Shown here one piece after another: positions 1 to 11,396 of a stretch of DNA of 64,000 nucleotides. The position numbers were made by a program, and so were the translations under genes. The stretch is from Harmonia axyridis (taxonomy: Eukaryota; Arthropoda; Insecta; Coleoptera; Coccinellidae). Within the stretch, counting starts at the first letter, position 1. The number at the start of each line of letters is the position of its first letter. Under the pieces are notes generated by a model. That model made no database searches. It worked only from the letters and a program-made list of their open reading frames with translations, and was not told where the DNA came from. Location of the stretch: assembly GCF_914767665.1 (NCBI RefSeq), contig NC_059501.1, positions 9,116,501-9,180,500 on the forward strand. The letters run 5' to 3'.

Positions 1-176
1 TGACTGTCAGCTTTGTTTTGCTATCCCACATCATAATCAGCCACTTTTCAGTTATTAATTGAAGGTCATTTTCTGTCCCAATCTCCAGTCGAAATCATTA
101 TCAAACGCCAAATTAGCCTGGCATTCTTCTTCTAAGAACTTCAATCACCGTAACGTTCAGAAAGACCCACAGAAAC

Positions 177-345
177 GAGCAATTCACATTACTCGTCGCT
201 ATCCTGCTGAAATACCATCATCTTAACTATGTCGTTCTTGCTGAAATGCAGAAACTGGCGAAAGGGCTGATAATGTCCCAAGATATATTTCACTGTTCTG
301 ATGCTAGGCTTGGTACGCCAAACGTTGGAATTAGGTGGTAATTGA
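177..345. repeat. Dispersed repeat, copy 1 (partner at 971-1150)
   Basis: This stretch aligns with 971-1150. Both run from a GAGC/AATTCACAT block through CTGCTG and a GGCTGATAATG or GGTTGATAATG block to a GGTACGC motif. Read on the minus strand, both encode a GHYQP(F/L)R peptide, so the repeat may derive from a coding sequence. I do not recognise the family. No stop-free frame spans both copies. Confidence 0.55.
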
Positions 346-970
346 ACGTATTTGAACGCAATAAGGAAGGAACTTTCTATTTTTGTTGTTTTGTTTGTGA
401 ATATCAAGATATTCTTTGTATACTAGAATATGTCGTATACCAATATTTATCCCAATAATACAGAACACCCTGTACATATGAGTATGAATTTTTGACCGAA
501 CTGAAAGTTTCAACAATTTCACTCGAGTAACAGAAAGTAGCTGCCTCCTATATGCCTCCTTGAATACTGGAGAACTTTATTTGCGTTATAGAGGCAGAAA
601 TTAGCATTTTTGTGAAATTCGAATACGTACATAGCAACTGAATTTCCAAGAGCCAGGCAACCCATTGGCATATCCTCTGCGCTCCTTCGAATTGTTGGGT
701 TCCTGCAGCAATATAAACAAATACTTTTGAGAGACAACTTATGAAACTGTGCGCTAAATTCAACTACTACATAGATTCCATAACTCCAGAAAAAACACAT
801 AATATGAAAGAAAATGACCCATAAACCGATACTTTCGTTGGCATTCAGCTTCAGCTCAACTGAGCTTCTCCTGGTCCTCACAGGAATTGTTCTTTCAGTC
901 TCCTTCTGGATTATAGAAAAGAGTTGAATCGTGAGAATCGCCAACGAACCATTATCTACATATTTATGTC
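346..970. other. No recognisable gene
   Basis: Spacer between the two repeat copies. A 166-residue minus-strand frame (519-1019) runs through it, but I see no known motif and its composition is not clearly coding. Apart from the GHYQP repeat at its left neighbour, nothing supports a gene here. Confidence 0.4.
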
Positions 971-1150
971 GAGCAGAACAATTCACATCACTCGCATCTC
1001 CGCTGCAGGAACACCACAACTACACTCCTTCCTGCTGTAAGACTGGGAATAGGCGCAGGGGTTGATAATGCCCCTTCATAAGATGTACGTTTACCGCTTC
1101 GAATCCAGGCCAGGTACGCGTAACAATTGCAAACACCCAGTGGCCATTAA
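971..1150. repeat. Dispersed repeat, copy 2 (partner at 177-345)
   Basis: Second copy of the repeat at 177-345, in the same orientation, diverged by substitutions and short indels. The minus-strand peptide GHYQPLR is shared with copy 1 (GHYQPFR). Confidence 0.55.
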
Positions 1151-1642
1151 TGTAATTCCGAGAGTCGTATATCCGCCCTGCCGACCGTATAATGTCTGCA
1201 AGTTGCAGTTCGCACGACGGTAAGGTGCATAAACAATAGCTGTGGAGGAATGTGATGGGCTCTAAGAGACCGGGCCACGGCCGGCCGACAATCTTCTCTC
1301 GGAAATTCAAGTATCGTGTGTTTTCTGGACGTCTCCCCGGGGAGGAGAACTCAAATATTAACGGGGTTCGGGTCGGCCTCTCGAGTTACCGATGTGGAAA
1401 TAGGTTGCGGTTGCTTGGATGTGGATTGCTTTTTAAGATCTAGGTACATTCGTTGCGGAAAATTTTCGATATGTGAGAGTCCTGCGGGAATGTTTGCAGA
1501 CCGACGACATACCTACGAACGTTCAAATAGTGACCCGACATGATGATCTTTGTTCTGTCAACCGAAAATTCGACTTGGAGCTTTTGAACGCTAGTTTATT
1601 CGCGCATCTATTCCACCGTAGGTGATCACACAACTGTTCATA
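1151..1642. other. Somewhat GC-richer spacer, no gene seen
   Basis: About 490 bases richer in GC than the surroundings, with short overlapping frames on both strands. I see no motif, splice pattern or repeat. Confidence 0.4.
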
Positions 1643-1981
1643 GATATATACAGGTTTGGAAAATTCACTGGGAACCATGGGATTTAGCGTACAAATCTTC
1701 AAGTCGCTCTGGCTCCAATGGAACAGTGGAAGAATCGAAACATGAGTGCGATGCCATATCAAATAAAAATGTAGTGGGAGATCTGTTAGTCGGGTCTGAA
1801 AGCCTCTGGGTCTCGACCTGCGTGCGCGATGGAATCTACGACTGCCAGCAGTCGTTCGCGTTATTTGATATGGCATCGCACTCATGTTTCGATTCTTTCA
1901 CTGTTCCATTGGAGCCAGAGTGACTTGGAGATTTGTACGCTAAATCCCATGGTTCCGAGTCAATTTTCCATAGCTGTATAA
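1643..1981. repeat. Foldback (inverted-repeat) element, about 340 bp
   Basis: Positions 1643-1770 are repeated in inverted orientation at 1860-1981. The arms share the block around CATGGGATTTAGCGTAC and the block ATTTGATATGGCATCGCACT (right-arm strand). They flank a loop of about 90 bases (1771-1860). Arm ends are ATATACAGG and its partner near TGTATA. This is the form of a non-autonomous foldback or MITE-like element. Its right end abuts the mariner remnant starting near 1979. Arms differ by a few substitutions, so it is not very recent. Confidence 0.8.
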
Positions 1982-3146
1982 GGTGTTGTAAAGAGAAATC
2001 CATTATTTCTGCATGAAAAACAGGCTCTAATTATTTATCATTGTTAGGATGATCCGATTCAGGTCAAGTATGCGCCTTTTATTTCGATAACATGTTGCCA
2101 TTTTGAAGGTTATATTATGGCTCTCTCGTAAAAGCCCTCGTCTCTATTGGCAAAAATAAAGAGACAGTCCATTTCCATAGCCCTCTGTTGAAGCGAATTT
2201 TTCATAAACAGATGATTTACTTTGGGCCAGGTCCGGACTATAAGGTGGATGCTCAACCAAGCTCCCGGAGTTCTGATGAATGACTAACTATGTGTGTGAC
2301 CTGGCGTTGACCTGATGGAACACAATTTCTCTCCTATTGCCCCAAGCTGGCCGCTTTTGGGCGATTGCTGACAGTACAGTTCTGAATTGATAGTTGTACC
2401 GTAGGGAAGCAGCTTGTAGTAGATAATTGGCTGTCAATCTCACCAAACACAATGCAAAACCTATCTAGCCGTCAATCCTAGCTTGGCCACCGTTTCCGCC
2501 GACTCACCGCCTTTCGGCCGCTACCGTTTTCGCTTGACGTTGTCGTAAGTGATCGACTTTTCATCACCAGTCACCAATCGCTTCAAAAATGGGTCGTTTT
2601 TGTTGTGATTAAGCAGCGATTCGCATGTGGAAATTCGGTCCATGAGGTTATTTTGCGTTAATTCGTGTGATACCCATACATCGAGCTTCTTATTTGAGAC
2701 TAACCTCATGCAAACGGTTTCAAACGGTTTTTTGTGCAATCTTTAGCCTTGGGCAATCGAAACAGTGCTTACATGATAGCCGGACGGTCCATGGTTTCAT
2801 CGATATTTTCGACAATTGGCTTTCAAGTGCATGGTGAATCTTTGACATAGAAATTACCGGAACGAAATCGACAGAACAAAAAATTGTGCGCAATTGGCTG
2901 TTGCAGTATCAGAACCATTCTCATTGTATACATTTTCAGCCGCCTGGCTTGCATTTTCTCTTTTATCTATTGAAAACTGTGAAATATAGTGTATTTTCCT
3001 TATGCTTGTGTCCTTTTTTGATGTGCGTTCAAATTTAACTGCGTCAAATAATCAATAAAACTGGCAGAAAAGTTTTTGTGGTACGAAATCTCATCTTTCT
3101 AACGCCATCTAGTGGAACCCGATTGGACTCTTACTACACCTTATTT
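1979..3146 (-). mobile_element. Decayed full-length mariner element
   Basis: The ends near 1979 and 3146 are inverted relative to each other (AAGGTGTTGTAAAGAG against AAGGTGTAGTAAGAG, both read inward) and the length of about 1.17 kb suits a mariner element. Between them the minus strand carries mariner transposase peptides in the right order. The right subterminal region contains CGCCATCTAGTGG (about 3102-3114), a sequence that resembles a CTCF core motif when read in reverse. A TA target duplication is likely but ambiguous in this AT-rich context. Confidence 0.8.
2190..2960 (-). pseudogene. Mariner transposase pseudogene
   Basis: The minus strand shows, from the N-terminal side, FRSGNFYVKDSP (about 2860-2890), then VWVSHELTQNNLMDRIST, NDPFLKRLVTGDEKSITYD (first catalytic Asp region, 2521-2739), then ARSHT and EHPPYSPDLAQ (about 2220-2300, second and third catalytic region). 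These are hallmarks of a DD34D mariner transposase. The frame is broken by stops and frameshifts, and the canonical DEKWITYDN box reads DEKSITYDN. The longest open piece is 72 residues. A DNA cut-and-paste transposase in life, non-functional here. Confidence 0.85.
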
Positions 3147-4430
3147 TATGAGATGTGTATATTATGTCATTGCCGATAGTTATGCTATCTAGACGAGGGG
3201 TTCCGATGATAAGTTCCTCATAGAAGCACAGATACTGAGCATAGTCTCATTTTACTTTTTATAACCGTCATGTTTGTTGAAGATTGTTGTACTCAACGGC
3301 AAAATTTGAGGATTTTCTAACTTTTATTGAGATAAAAAAATATTTTGGCTATTGAACAAAATTCACATCATTATAATTACCTTTGTTTGCTGCCTATCTG
3401 TTTATTGTGATTTGTGTTCCTTATTCTCAATATCTTTATTTTGCTATTTTTATGTTTGCATTTTATGTTTTTATTCATTTGTCATATTTTATTGCCATTT
3501 TGTTTTTTCCTACTTGGCTGGTTACACGATTCTCAGACTGGTGACATTCTTCGCCTAGGTTGTGTTTCCTTCGTGTTTTCGCTTTTAGTTTGGTTTATTG
3601 TCATTGTTTTACTGTTTTTCGATATCAATATTGGAAGAACTTATGCTTGTCGCTACGCTTCGATGATAGAAACAACTTATTTTTGACGAGTAAGTAGCTG
3701 GAATGCTGAAAGGAGTCGCTTTGTTTCCTAACACGATCTTGGTTTTTTTTAGTGTTAATGAATATGGCTGTTCAGCTGAAATGTTATACCCAATATCAAA
3801 ATTAAATACTAGAAGTGCAAAGCAGTTCGTATATTATTATATTGAAAAATTTAATGAAGATTTTTCCTTCGACTTCAATTCATATTTACTTCAACGACTA
3901 TAGGAATATGGAAAATGCTGAAACTAGAGAAGAAGATAATTCAAGATAATTCCTGAAATATGTGACTGGTTTCGTCGATTAGATTAATTTAACGCGGTGG
4001 CGATGATGGAATTATACGAAATGGGTCAATCTGAAAGAGGGATCGAACAATTTTTCGGGAACCGTCCCGAAGAAGGCAAGACAAGTATAACGAATTCTGA
4101 ATAATCATGTCACTTCAAAGGACCCTGTCATCTCGCCCGAACCTTTACCCGCATAACTTCTTTGATATAAGGGGAATTGCGGACGACCCACGTTACTCAC
4201 ACAATGAATCTACGTCAACACGTATTTCGTGATATAATTAAATCCTTAAACGGAGAATGACAACACTGAAAGGATATACATTTATGGTTTATAGAATTTT
4301 AACCCCAGTTGACATTGTAATTAAATCGGGGACAGAGAGTTGGATTTAATATATTATATATTATCACGAAGAAGTGGGTGAAAATTCATTTAGTGACGAT
4401 TCGAGGAGTAATTTAATTATTTGAATTGAG
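3147..4430. other. No gene seen; T-rich tract
   Basis: Positions 3352-3686 are T-rich and give overlapping hydrophobic frames in two registers, which is what T-rich DNA does by chance. Around 3990-4080 the plus strand reads MELYEMGQSERGIEQFF, which vaguely resembles a helix-turn-helix transposase start, but nothing extends it. Otherwise I see nothing. Confidence 0.4.
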
Positions 4431-4431
4431 G

Positions 4432-4660
4432 TTATATATATATTTTTTCGAGAAATTGTTAATTTCAAACAATGAAGCATTTTTCATTATGTCTCAGTAC
4501 TAGCAGAAGGAATGTGAACGGGGCATCATACATTTCAACGTGTGATACAAGAGAACACATAAAAACCTTAAAAACTCTTTCTTTCCTTATAGTGATTGGT
4601 TTATGTATTTGTTTACAAAATGAACCGATATATTGAAGGGCTCAAATGATGACAAGTGGA
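4432..4660 (-). repeat. Retroelement 3' end, copy 1 (partner at 40076-40345)
   Basis: The stretch matches 40076-40345 over about 220 bases, sharing ATTTCAAACAAT, CGGGGCATCATACATTTCAA and TGATACAAGAGAACA. Both copies have a short TA repeat at their left edge. The second copy is attached on its right to a minus-strand C-terminal retroelement peptide (40459-40690), so this is best read as the 3' untranslated end of a non-LTR element lying on the minus strand, severely 5' truncated. Confidence 0.65.
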
Positions 4661-5337
4661 ATCATCACAATAAATTAAGAGATAAGAAAGTGTCATATCT
4701 GAATTTATAGACCTAAGAGTATTAACATCATAGGATATTCATATAAATGATGAAAATATTACAACATTCGAAAGTGAGTCAAAAGACTCCGTCAACTTCA
4801 CCTTTTTGGACCAATTCAACAACACTCACTAACTAATGATTTTTCAACATAATAGCCAGACCATAAACAGAACTCAATAGGCAACCTATCAATACATAAC
4901 CTGCTAAAAATCCTCTTTCAAGGAGTTGTTCAAATCCTTAGGTGTACCAGGATCGCTACATATTGGGAATCATCTCCCATAGATTTATACTGATTGTACC
5001 TATTCCATTAAAAAAATATTAGAAGAATACAAAGTAAATATGACAACTCTTTGACAAATAATGAAATATGGTTGAAGTGGTTCGAATCAAAACTAGGTAT
5101 TATGGTTCCCTAATAATAAATGTTTCGATTTTTTTTACGCTGATTCAAAATCATATTTTTTGAAGAAATACCGTACGAACTTTCAAACCATTATTTCACA
5201 ATTAAATGTAGATTTTTGCTGGACTGTGTTTTCCATTTGATATTATTTCGCATGATTTAAATTTTTTTCCTACAACTGCTATGGAAAGTAGCGTATTCTT
5301 CATAGCAAACCCAACTTCAAAACTATGTATTGCTCAC
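4661..5337. other. AT-rich spacer, no gene seen
   Basis: No open frame of note and no repeat that I can match elsewhere in the window. Confidence 0.4.
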
Positions 5338-5862
5338 ACTGTGAGAAATATTATTTCACACGGCACTTTGCCCACACCTCGCTTGGTAGACCAATGAAAT
5401 TGCACTTTTGAGTCGTTTCTATGGAAATAAATTAGTACATACTGTCAACGAAGGCCATTTTGATTTGAATCAAGTCCACTACTTGAATTATTGAAATTTG
5501 TGCAGTTGTAGAAAATAGTATATTTTGCAACAAGTGGGGAAAGTCCAACTTTTCTCGCTAGTGTGGAAAAGGACTTTCTCCATAATATGTTGCACACTAT
5601 ACTTTTCCTACAACTGCACAAATTTCAATAATTCAAGTAATGGACTTGATTCAAATCAAAATGGCCTTCGTTGACTATGTGTTAATTTATTGCGTTTCCA
5701 AAGATACGACTCAAAAGCCCAATTTCATTGGTCTACCAAGCGAGGTGTGAGCAAAGTCCTTTTCTCACTCGTGTGTTTGCGGCACTCGCCTTTCACACTC
5801 TCATGAAAAGTTGGACTTTCCCCACTTGTTGCACAATATACTATTTTCAATTATTTCGAAAA
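5338..5862. repeat. Large foldback element
   Basis: Positions 5366-5560 reappear in inverted orientation at 5570-5757. Matching blocks include CACACCTCGCTTGGTAGACC, AAAATGGCCTTCGTTGAC (right-arm strand inverted) and ATTTCAATAATTCAAGTA. A second, shorter inverted pair (GCAACAAGTGGGGAAAGTCC near 5530 and its inverse near 5815) nests around the right arm, so the structure can fold in more than one way. It has the form of a foldback/MITE-type repeat with no coding capacity. Confidence 0.85.
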
Positions 5863-7320
5863 CTCACCAATAATGATTTCCGAGAACATTGGATCTTTTG
5901 CCATTTTGAAAGTTCGCCCATTTTTATTGATCTCTGAGGGTTTTTCCTTCTGTTCACTCTAAAGTCTGTATCTTTCGAAATTAAATAAAAAAATTGACAG
6001 TATTCTTTATCAAACGAGCGTATACTATCTTACAGTTTTTTGGACATCTGTAGTGAATAGCCAATCTTCAATTCAGGAAAAACCGTGGGACCTCTCGTAT
6101 CGCAGAGACTTTGAATGATTATTCCAGATTAAATAAAGATGAGAGGGTTAAAAATTCAGTTCAGAGATCTACACCTAAAGTGAAAACGGAGATTAATTCA
6201 GAGCAAGTTGAAATCCGCGAACGTTGACAAATCGTCAGTTGAAACTTGGGTAGCCGAAGATTAACAACTCTTTGGAAGTTTTTTAATTTAGTAGGCTGGA
6301 AGTGGTTGTCAGAGCATTCTGGATTCTCCCTTCTACTGACGATAATGAAGAAATATGAGTATAAACAAAAATACAGAAAATACTTTTGGGTCATAGGAAG
6401 GACTTTTTTATTATACAACTGATGAACTCAGCAGATGTTGTCCTACTACACAACTTATTTCGGTTACATAATTGATTTCCAGAATATGAAGTGTGTGCAA
6501 TGTTCGAAAATTTAATTCGGATTATGATTTCGTTCTAAATCTGCCTTTTTCAAGTACATTTCGAAAGCAAAAATGAATATGTATACAAAAAAGGTATTAA
6601 AAAGTCTGGAACGTTGGAGTAAATGTATAACTTTTGAAGGTGAGGCCCAGGACTTATTGAGTGGAGTGTTATTGTTGGAAGCCATTATGGCGCAAATTGT
6701 AATTTGCCTTTAGTAGAGTCATTCATTCGTAATAGAAACGCCACCATGAACCCCTTGAAGAATGAAACCAGTGACGTAGAATGCGAATACAACGTCTGAT
6801 AGTCAGGGTATAATTTTAATTAATAGAGGAAAATGGAAAACAGCCACAACTTAATTGAGATTAATTTCGTCCAGTTTGTATTGTGCATGTCTGGAGGGTT
6901 TGCTGCAAGGCGTTTCTCAATTGTTCGAATTTTCGCGAGTTGTTTCAGAGTGGACTGTTTGCGGAGAAACAAAGATCATGTTTCGAATGGAGTCATAATA
7001 TAATTGTGGGAGATTTATACAGTTCCTGAGTGGTTTCAGGAATCTACTGTGAATACCTATTTACTTATTCCATTCCTCTTCGATTAATCACAATTGATTC
7101 ATTCAGAAACTGTGGTTGACAGAAAATTCGAAGGAACTTTGGAGGAAAATCGACCAACAATTTACATTTTTATCTGAGAAATAATTGATTTTACTATTAG
7201 ATTGGAAATGTACTATTTTTCAGAATAGTTCGTAATATTTTTCACATTCCATCAAGGAATCACAGTTTGACAATTATATTGTTGAATTGGCAATATTTTT
7301 GTCTTGAGAGTCACAACACT
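5863..7320. other. AT-rich spacer, no gene seen
   Basis: Short frames only. Nothing I recognise on either strand. Confidence 0.4.
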
Positions 7321-7321
7321 A

Positions 7322-7400
7322 ATAAAAATAATAATAATAAGACAGTTTATTCAGAATATAAATATATATAATAATAATAATAATATAATATTATAACCAA
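7322..7400 (-). repeat. (TAA)n tract with retroposon-like 3' tail
   Basis: A TAA repeat followed on the plus strand by GACAGTTTATTC. Read on the minus strand this is AATAAAC followed by an ATT repeat, the same layout as the 3' ends of the two non-LTR elements at 35377 and 51693. The body to the right (7400-8000) has no recognised coding motif. Confidence 0.5.
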
Positions 7401-8635
7401 TAAATACTTCTCTCGGTTGAATGTCGTTTACGAAAAAAAGTTTCATTAGAAAAAAAAAACTTTTTGTGGTTTCACTGAAAAGATCAAATATTCAATCTGT
7501 GAGTTTAGGCCTTTTTGTTTTAGTGTGATGACTATACCATTATTTTGAATATTGCCAATATAGTCAGATTCTCTGGAGCACGAATGAATGTGGATATAAT
7601 GAAAATTATTAATGTAGTGTTTCGAACAATATTCACATTTATGCACCCTGAAAGAAATATCTCCCTCATCAAAGCTAGATTGAATTGAATTATTTTCACA
7701 GTAGTTTATTAGCTCTAGCAACCATGACAACGGCAGAATCTAAGTATATATAAAACCGCTTGCACATATACGTCAAACTCTAAACGTAAAATCACAGCCC
7801 AAACGGGACCATCTAGAGCAAAAATGACAAGAATAAGACCCCCCTCAAAATCGTCTGGAGATCCCGGGAAAAATCCCAAACCTTCGATTCTCCCCGCGGT
7901 TTTCGAGTATACGGGGTGTTTCGGATCATTTTGACATTTCAGGTCCCATATTTCTGTGGTATCTGTGGACAATTTGGCTGTCAGTGTCATGTTAATAAAT
8001 ATTCCATTTCGATATATGAAAGTTCTTGAAAAAGTTTGCAGTTTCCAAAATTGTTATTCAATATTTAAATAAATGCCGACAGATAAAATGCAAAGTCTTC
8101 GGCGAATCGAAAATTCGATAGATATTTGTCAAAATTTGGAAATGAACATTTATATCATCGAATGCATTTTCCTCAATTCAGGTTTGTTTTAAGTGTTTGT
8201 ATCATTCAATTGGATATGAATGTTACTTTATTTCAGGAATTTTTCGTTTATTTTCCACAAACTATAAAACTACATTCTCTTTCGTGAGAATTTGAATCTA
8301 TTGCGACAGAAGATGGAACTACAAAAGAGAACAGAAGCTTCATCTGATCATGTATTAAACAGATAGAAAAACTCCTTATAGATAATTCACAATTGGCTTT
8401 ATTACTGGAAAAAGAGCCAAGTTAGTCAGATGACATTTAAAAATTTCCATGTGTTTTTGGAATATCTAAAATATACACTTTTACGACAGAAGAGTGCAAA
8501 AATATAAATGATCAATCCGTTTTTGAAGAATTTGAGTGCAGTGCTGTTGAATTTATAATGAATAAGTCAAATCGTTGTGAAATCTTCCATACGAATAATT
8601 TCAACTATATATTATCTATTATATTATTTGCCGCT
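7401..8635. other. Possible retroelement body, no recognisable motif
   Basis: Minus-strand frames at 7446-7730 and 7715-7990 overlap; the first contains a Cys-x2-Cys pair (HKCEYCSKH). The block 7780-7990 is GC-richer and contains GTATACGGGGTGTTTCGG, a style of sequence common at ends of insect DNA transposons. I cannot assign a function. Confidence 0.3.
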
Positions 8636-8835
8636 CAACTGAAACATGTAGTAATAAACCTTAGAAATTAGAGACTCAAACTTTTTACCTGATTTCTCAA
8701 AAAGGTTCCACCAAGATATTAAAATTTCTTATGAGGTAACATAAGCCATGGGTATTTGAAAGGCAAGTCTATTCATTCTGTCTCTTTTTAGTTTGTTTAT
8801 TAAAGCTATACTAGGATATACATATAAAAAATCAG
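8636..8835. repeat. Repeat copy 1 flanking Copia-type remnant (partner 10228-10425)
   Basis: Shares GCTCAACTGAAA, ACATAAGCCATGGGT and TCTATTCATTCTG with 10228-10425 in the same orientation. On the minus strand both keep a peptide ending LISKV..Y.FQLS. The two copies bracket the Copia-like pol remnant, so they may be internal parts of two element copies or a local duplication. Confidence 0.6.
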
Positions 8836-9234
8836 TTGAAATACTAGTCAAAATGTTACGAAAGAAATAAAATTCAAAGGATCATTCAGTATATGAAGAA
8901 TTTCAACATGGCAGTTACTTTTGAAATTGGTATCAATTTTCCAGCAATTCAATGTAGGTATAAAATACTTTGAAAAGTAACTATTCATCAAAACTTTCCA
9001 TTTCATGAATGAATGATTAAACTTGTATAAACATGTAGATACCTATTTCACTAAAGTTTTCAATCGTTATAGGAATAGTTGCTCTATGGCCAGTTCGAAA
9101 ATCCTACTGATTTATTCATTGCTTTTAATTTTGGTGAAAATTAAATTATTAATTGATTCATATCCAAAGTTAACATTTGAAAAAATTCAAGTCACTGTAG
9201 ATATCGAACCCACTAACATGGGTCAATAGTATTG

Positions 9235-10075
9235 GCTGATACAATTTTAGTACCGAGGCAGTCATTTCAAATACTCAACACATCTTCTGACTGAAGTAAA
9301 ACTTGAACAATGATCTTTTTTTACTTGCATCTTGAAATGAATTTTGCACTTTTTCAGTGTTCAATAATGAGATAATTATTAAATTGACTCAAGAGATTAA
9401 CAATATGCTTTATCAGGATTAGTTAATACTGCTAAAGACGTTAATAAACCTATTAATTTCTTATATGGTTCATCATTACAACTCTCTTTTGTTGAATCAA
9501 ATTTCAATTAAGTTTTCAAAGGAGTGATATTCAGCCCTAAACATTTTTTAGCTTTCCCTAAATTCTTTATGATTAAATTATCATTTGAATTTTCTATCAG
9601 ATATTATATTCATTCAGAATTAACATTAGTTGAAACGAAAAAGTAATCCACGTACAATGCAGCAACAGTTAGTAAGTTATTTTTTGATTTTATGTAGATA
9701 CAATGCTCAATTGTTGATCTTTTTTAACTAATATCTATCAAAATTTTATTTACTATATATATTGCCCTGTTCAATTTACTTCTGAGTAAAACCCAGAGCT
9801 ACAAGCTTGCTCTATAACGTAGCGAACCATCATTCAGCTGTCCTCCACAAAATCAGAATTATCTAGTGAAATTTCTATATCATCCCTTATCTATGATAAC
9901 TACATCTCGACTGGTATTAATGAAATTGTTACCTGTATCCCTTTGATCATTCACCAGAACCCATAAAAATCATTTTTGTCCCTATACCTTCAAGAAAAAT
10001 GCAACAGAAGAGTATGCAAAATTCATCGATACAATTTTCAGATTCTAAAAACGCCTTAGTTCTTCAGGAATGTCC
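9235..10075 (-). pseudogene. Copia-type (Ty1/copia) reverse transcriptase remnant
   Basis: Minus-strand translation across frames gives, in order, LVALGFTQK (about 9790-9820), IEHCIYIKSKNNLLTVAALY followed by VDYFFVST (about 9640-9710), KCLGLNITPL (about 9540) and PYKKLIGLLTSLAVLTNPDK (about 9410-9470). These correspond to the KARLVAKGF, catalytic YVDD, LGIEI and YR.LIGSLMYL..TRPD blocks of Copia reverse transcriptases. The catalytic box is YVDY and stops and frameshifts are frequent, so the copy is dead. LTRs were not identified. Confidence 0.75.
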
Positions 10076-10227
10076 AATTGGTCTTTCAATATTATAAATT
10101 ATTGAAAATAACCTACTATTAACCAAATTTTTAGATTTCAAAAGGTGTCCTTCCTTGTATTCTAAATATATACACCCTATATAATTGTTGATTATATATT
10201 GTATTTCTTAATAAATTATGGAATAGA

Positions 10228-10425
10228 AGAATAATTTGTTGCTCAACTGAAAAAAGTATTGATGAACCTTGGAAATGAGGGACTTCTTATAACCTGATTT
10301 CTCAAAGATGTTATACCTAAATATGATTGCTTGTAAGGCAACATAAGCCATGGGTTTTTGAAAGGTAGATCTATTCATTCTGCCTCTTTTCAGTTCATTA
10401 TAGCTATACTGAATATTCCTAAAAC
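10228..10425. repeat. Repeat copy 2 (partner 8636-8835)
   Basis: Direct copy of 8636-8835. The minus strand retains a longer open stretch (90 residues, 10208-10480) with RGRMNRSTFQKPMAYVAL, which I do not recognise. Confidence 0.6.
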
Positions 10426-11396
10426 AACATTTCACTGTAGGTCTTTTCATAGATCTTATCGAATGATTATTTAAATTCAATATTTGTCAAAACTGAAAAT
10501 AAACATTGAATGCAGTTTCTTTATTTCAGGTAGTATTTCTATTGACTGATAATAACTCTCACATTTTGATTATGCATTTTTCCCAAATTTTTTAAAGAAA
10601 GAAATTGCCATTTCTAGAGAAATGAGAATTTCAGATCTCAAAATGTCTCATTTCTCCAAAAATGACTAATTACTATTTCAAATATATATAATAGTTGATC
10701 AAATATTGTGTATTTCTTTACAAATTAGTAAATAATTTGAAGCTTTGATCTCAATTTTCAGACTTGAATTGGTCCAACATCTCTAGATATTTCTAATTGA
10801 TATTCGACAAATAAATATCCTGTATAATTATCCATCCAAATCCTGTATAATAATCCATCTTCTGAAAAGAAAAACAGGTGAATGTTTACTATATAGAATT
10901 AATTTTAATTTTAAGGTAAATGTTTACTATATTAATTAATTTTAATAATGATTCAAAAGTGATGAAATTTTGCTTACTTACTAATTTTGGGTATTAGATC
11001 ACGAATCCGGTGACATAAATTCCTCAATCCTGCTGGTTTTTTTTTTAAAATTTGTGAAATTGGCTTGATGAAGGTGAGGTTATCCACATTAATAGCTAGT
11101 TTTCTTGTATTTTATCAACTGATTCTCGTTATAAATGATTAATTAATCATATTTCAAGCTTTTCCCTAAAAAAAAATGGCTTTTTTTCGTCAAAAACTAC
11201 TATTTTATTCATTGTTTATATCCGGTGGCGGCCATTATGTTCAATACGTAACGTCTGTCAAATGCGAAACAATCTGCAACGTTGCCAGTATGCCCAGATC
11301 TTCTTGATGGGATCGGTCTTTACTTGGTAGAAATTCATATTAATAAATTATTTGAGATTATGACGTTTTATAAAACTGTATGGAAACTCATAACAT
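10426..11396. other. AT-rich spacer, no gene seen
   Basis: Contains a short local duplication near 10880-10940 (AATGTTTACTATAT twice). No coding motif. Confidence 0.4.

Noticed and set aside
519..1019. 166-residue minus-strand frame as a host gene
   Set aside because: No known motif, overlapping frames in other registers, and only its edge matches the repeat copies.
3352..3686. Hydrophobic plus-strand frames that look like membrane proteins
   Set aside because: The DNA is T-rich, two registers are both open, and Phe/Leu/Ile-rich translation is expected by chance.
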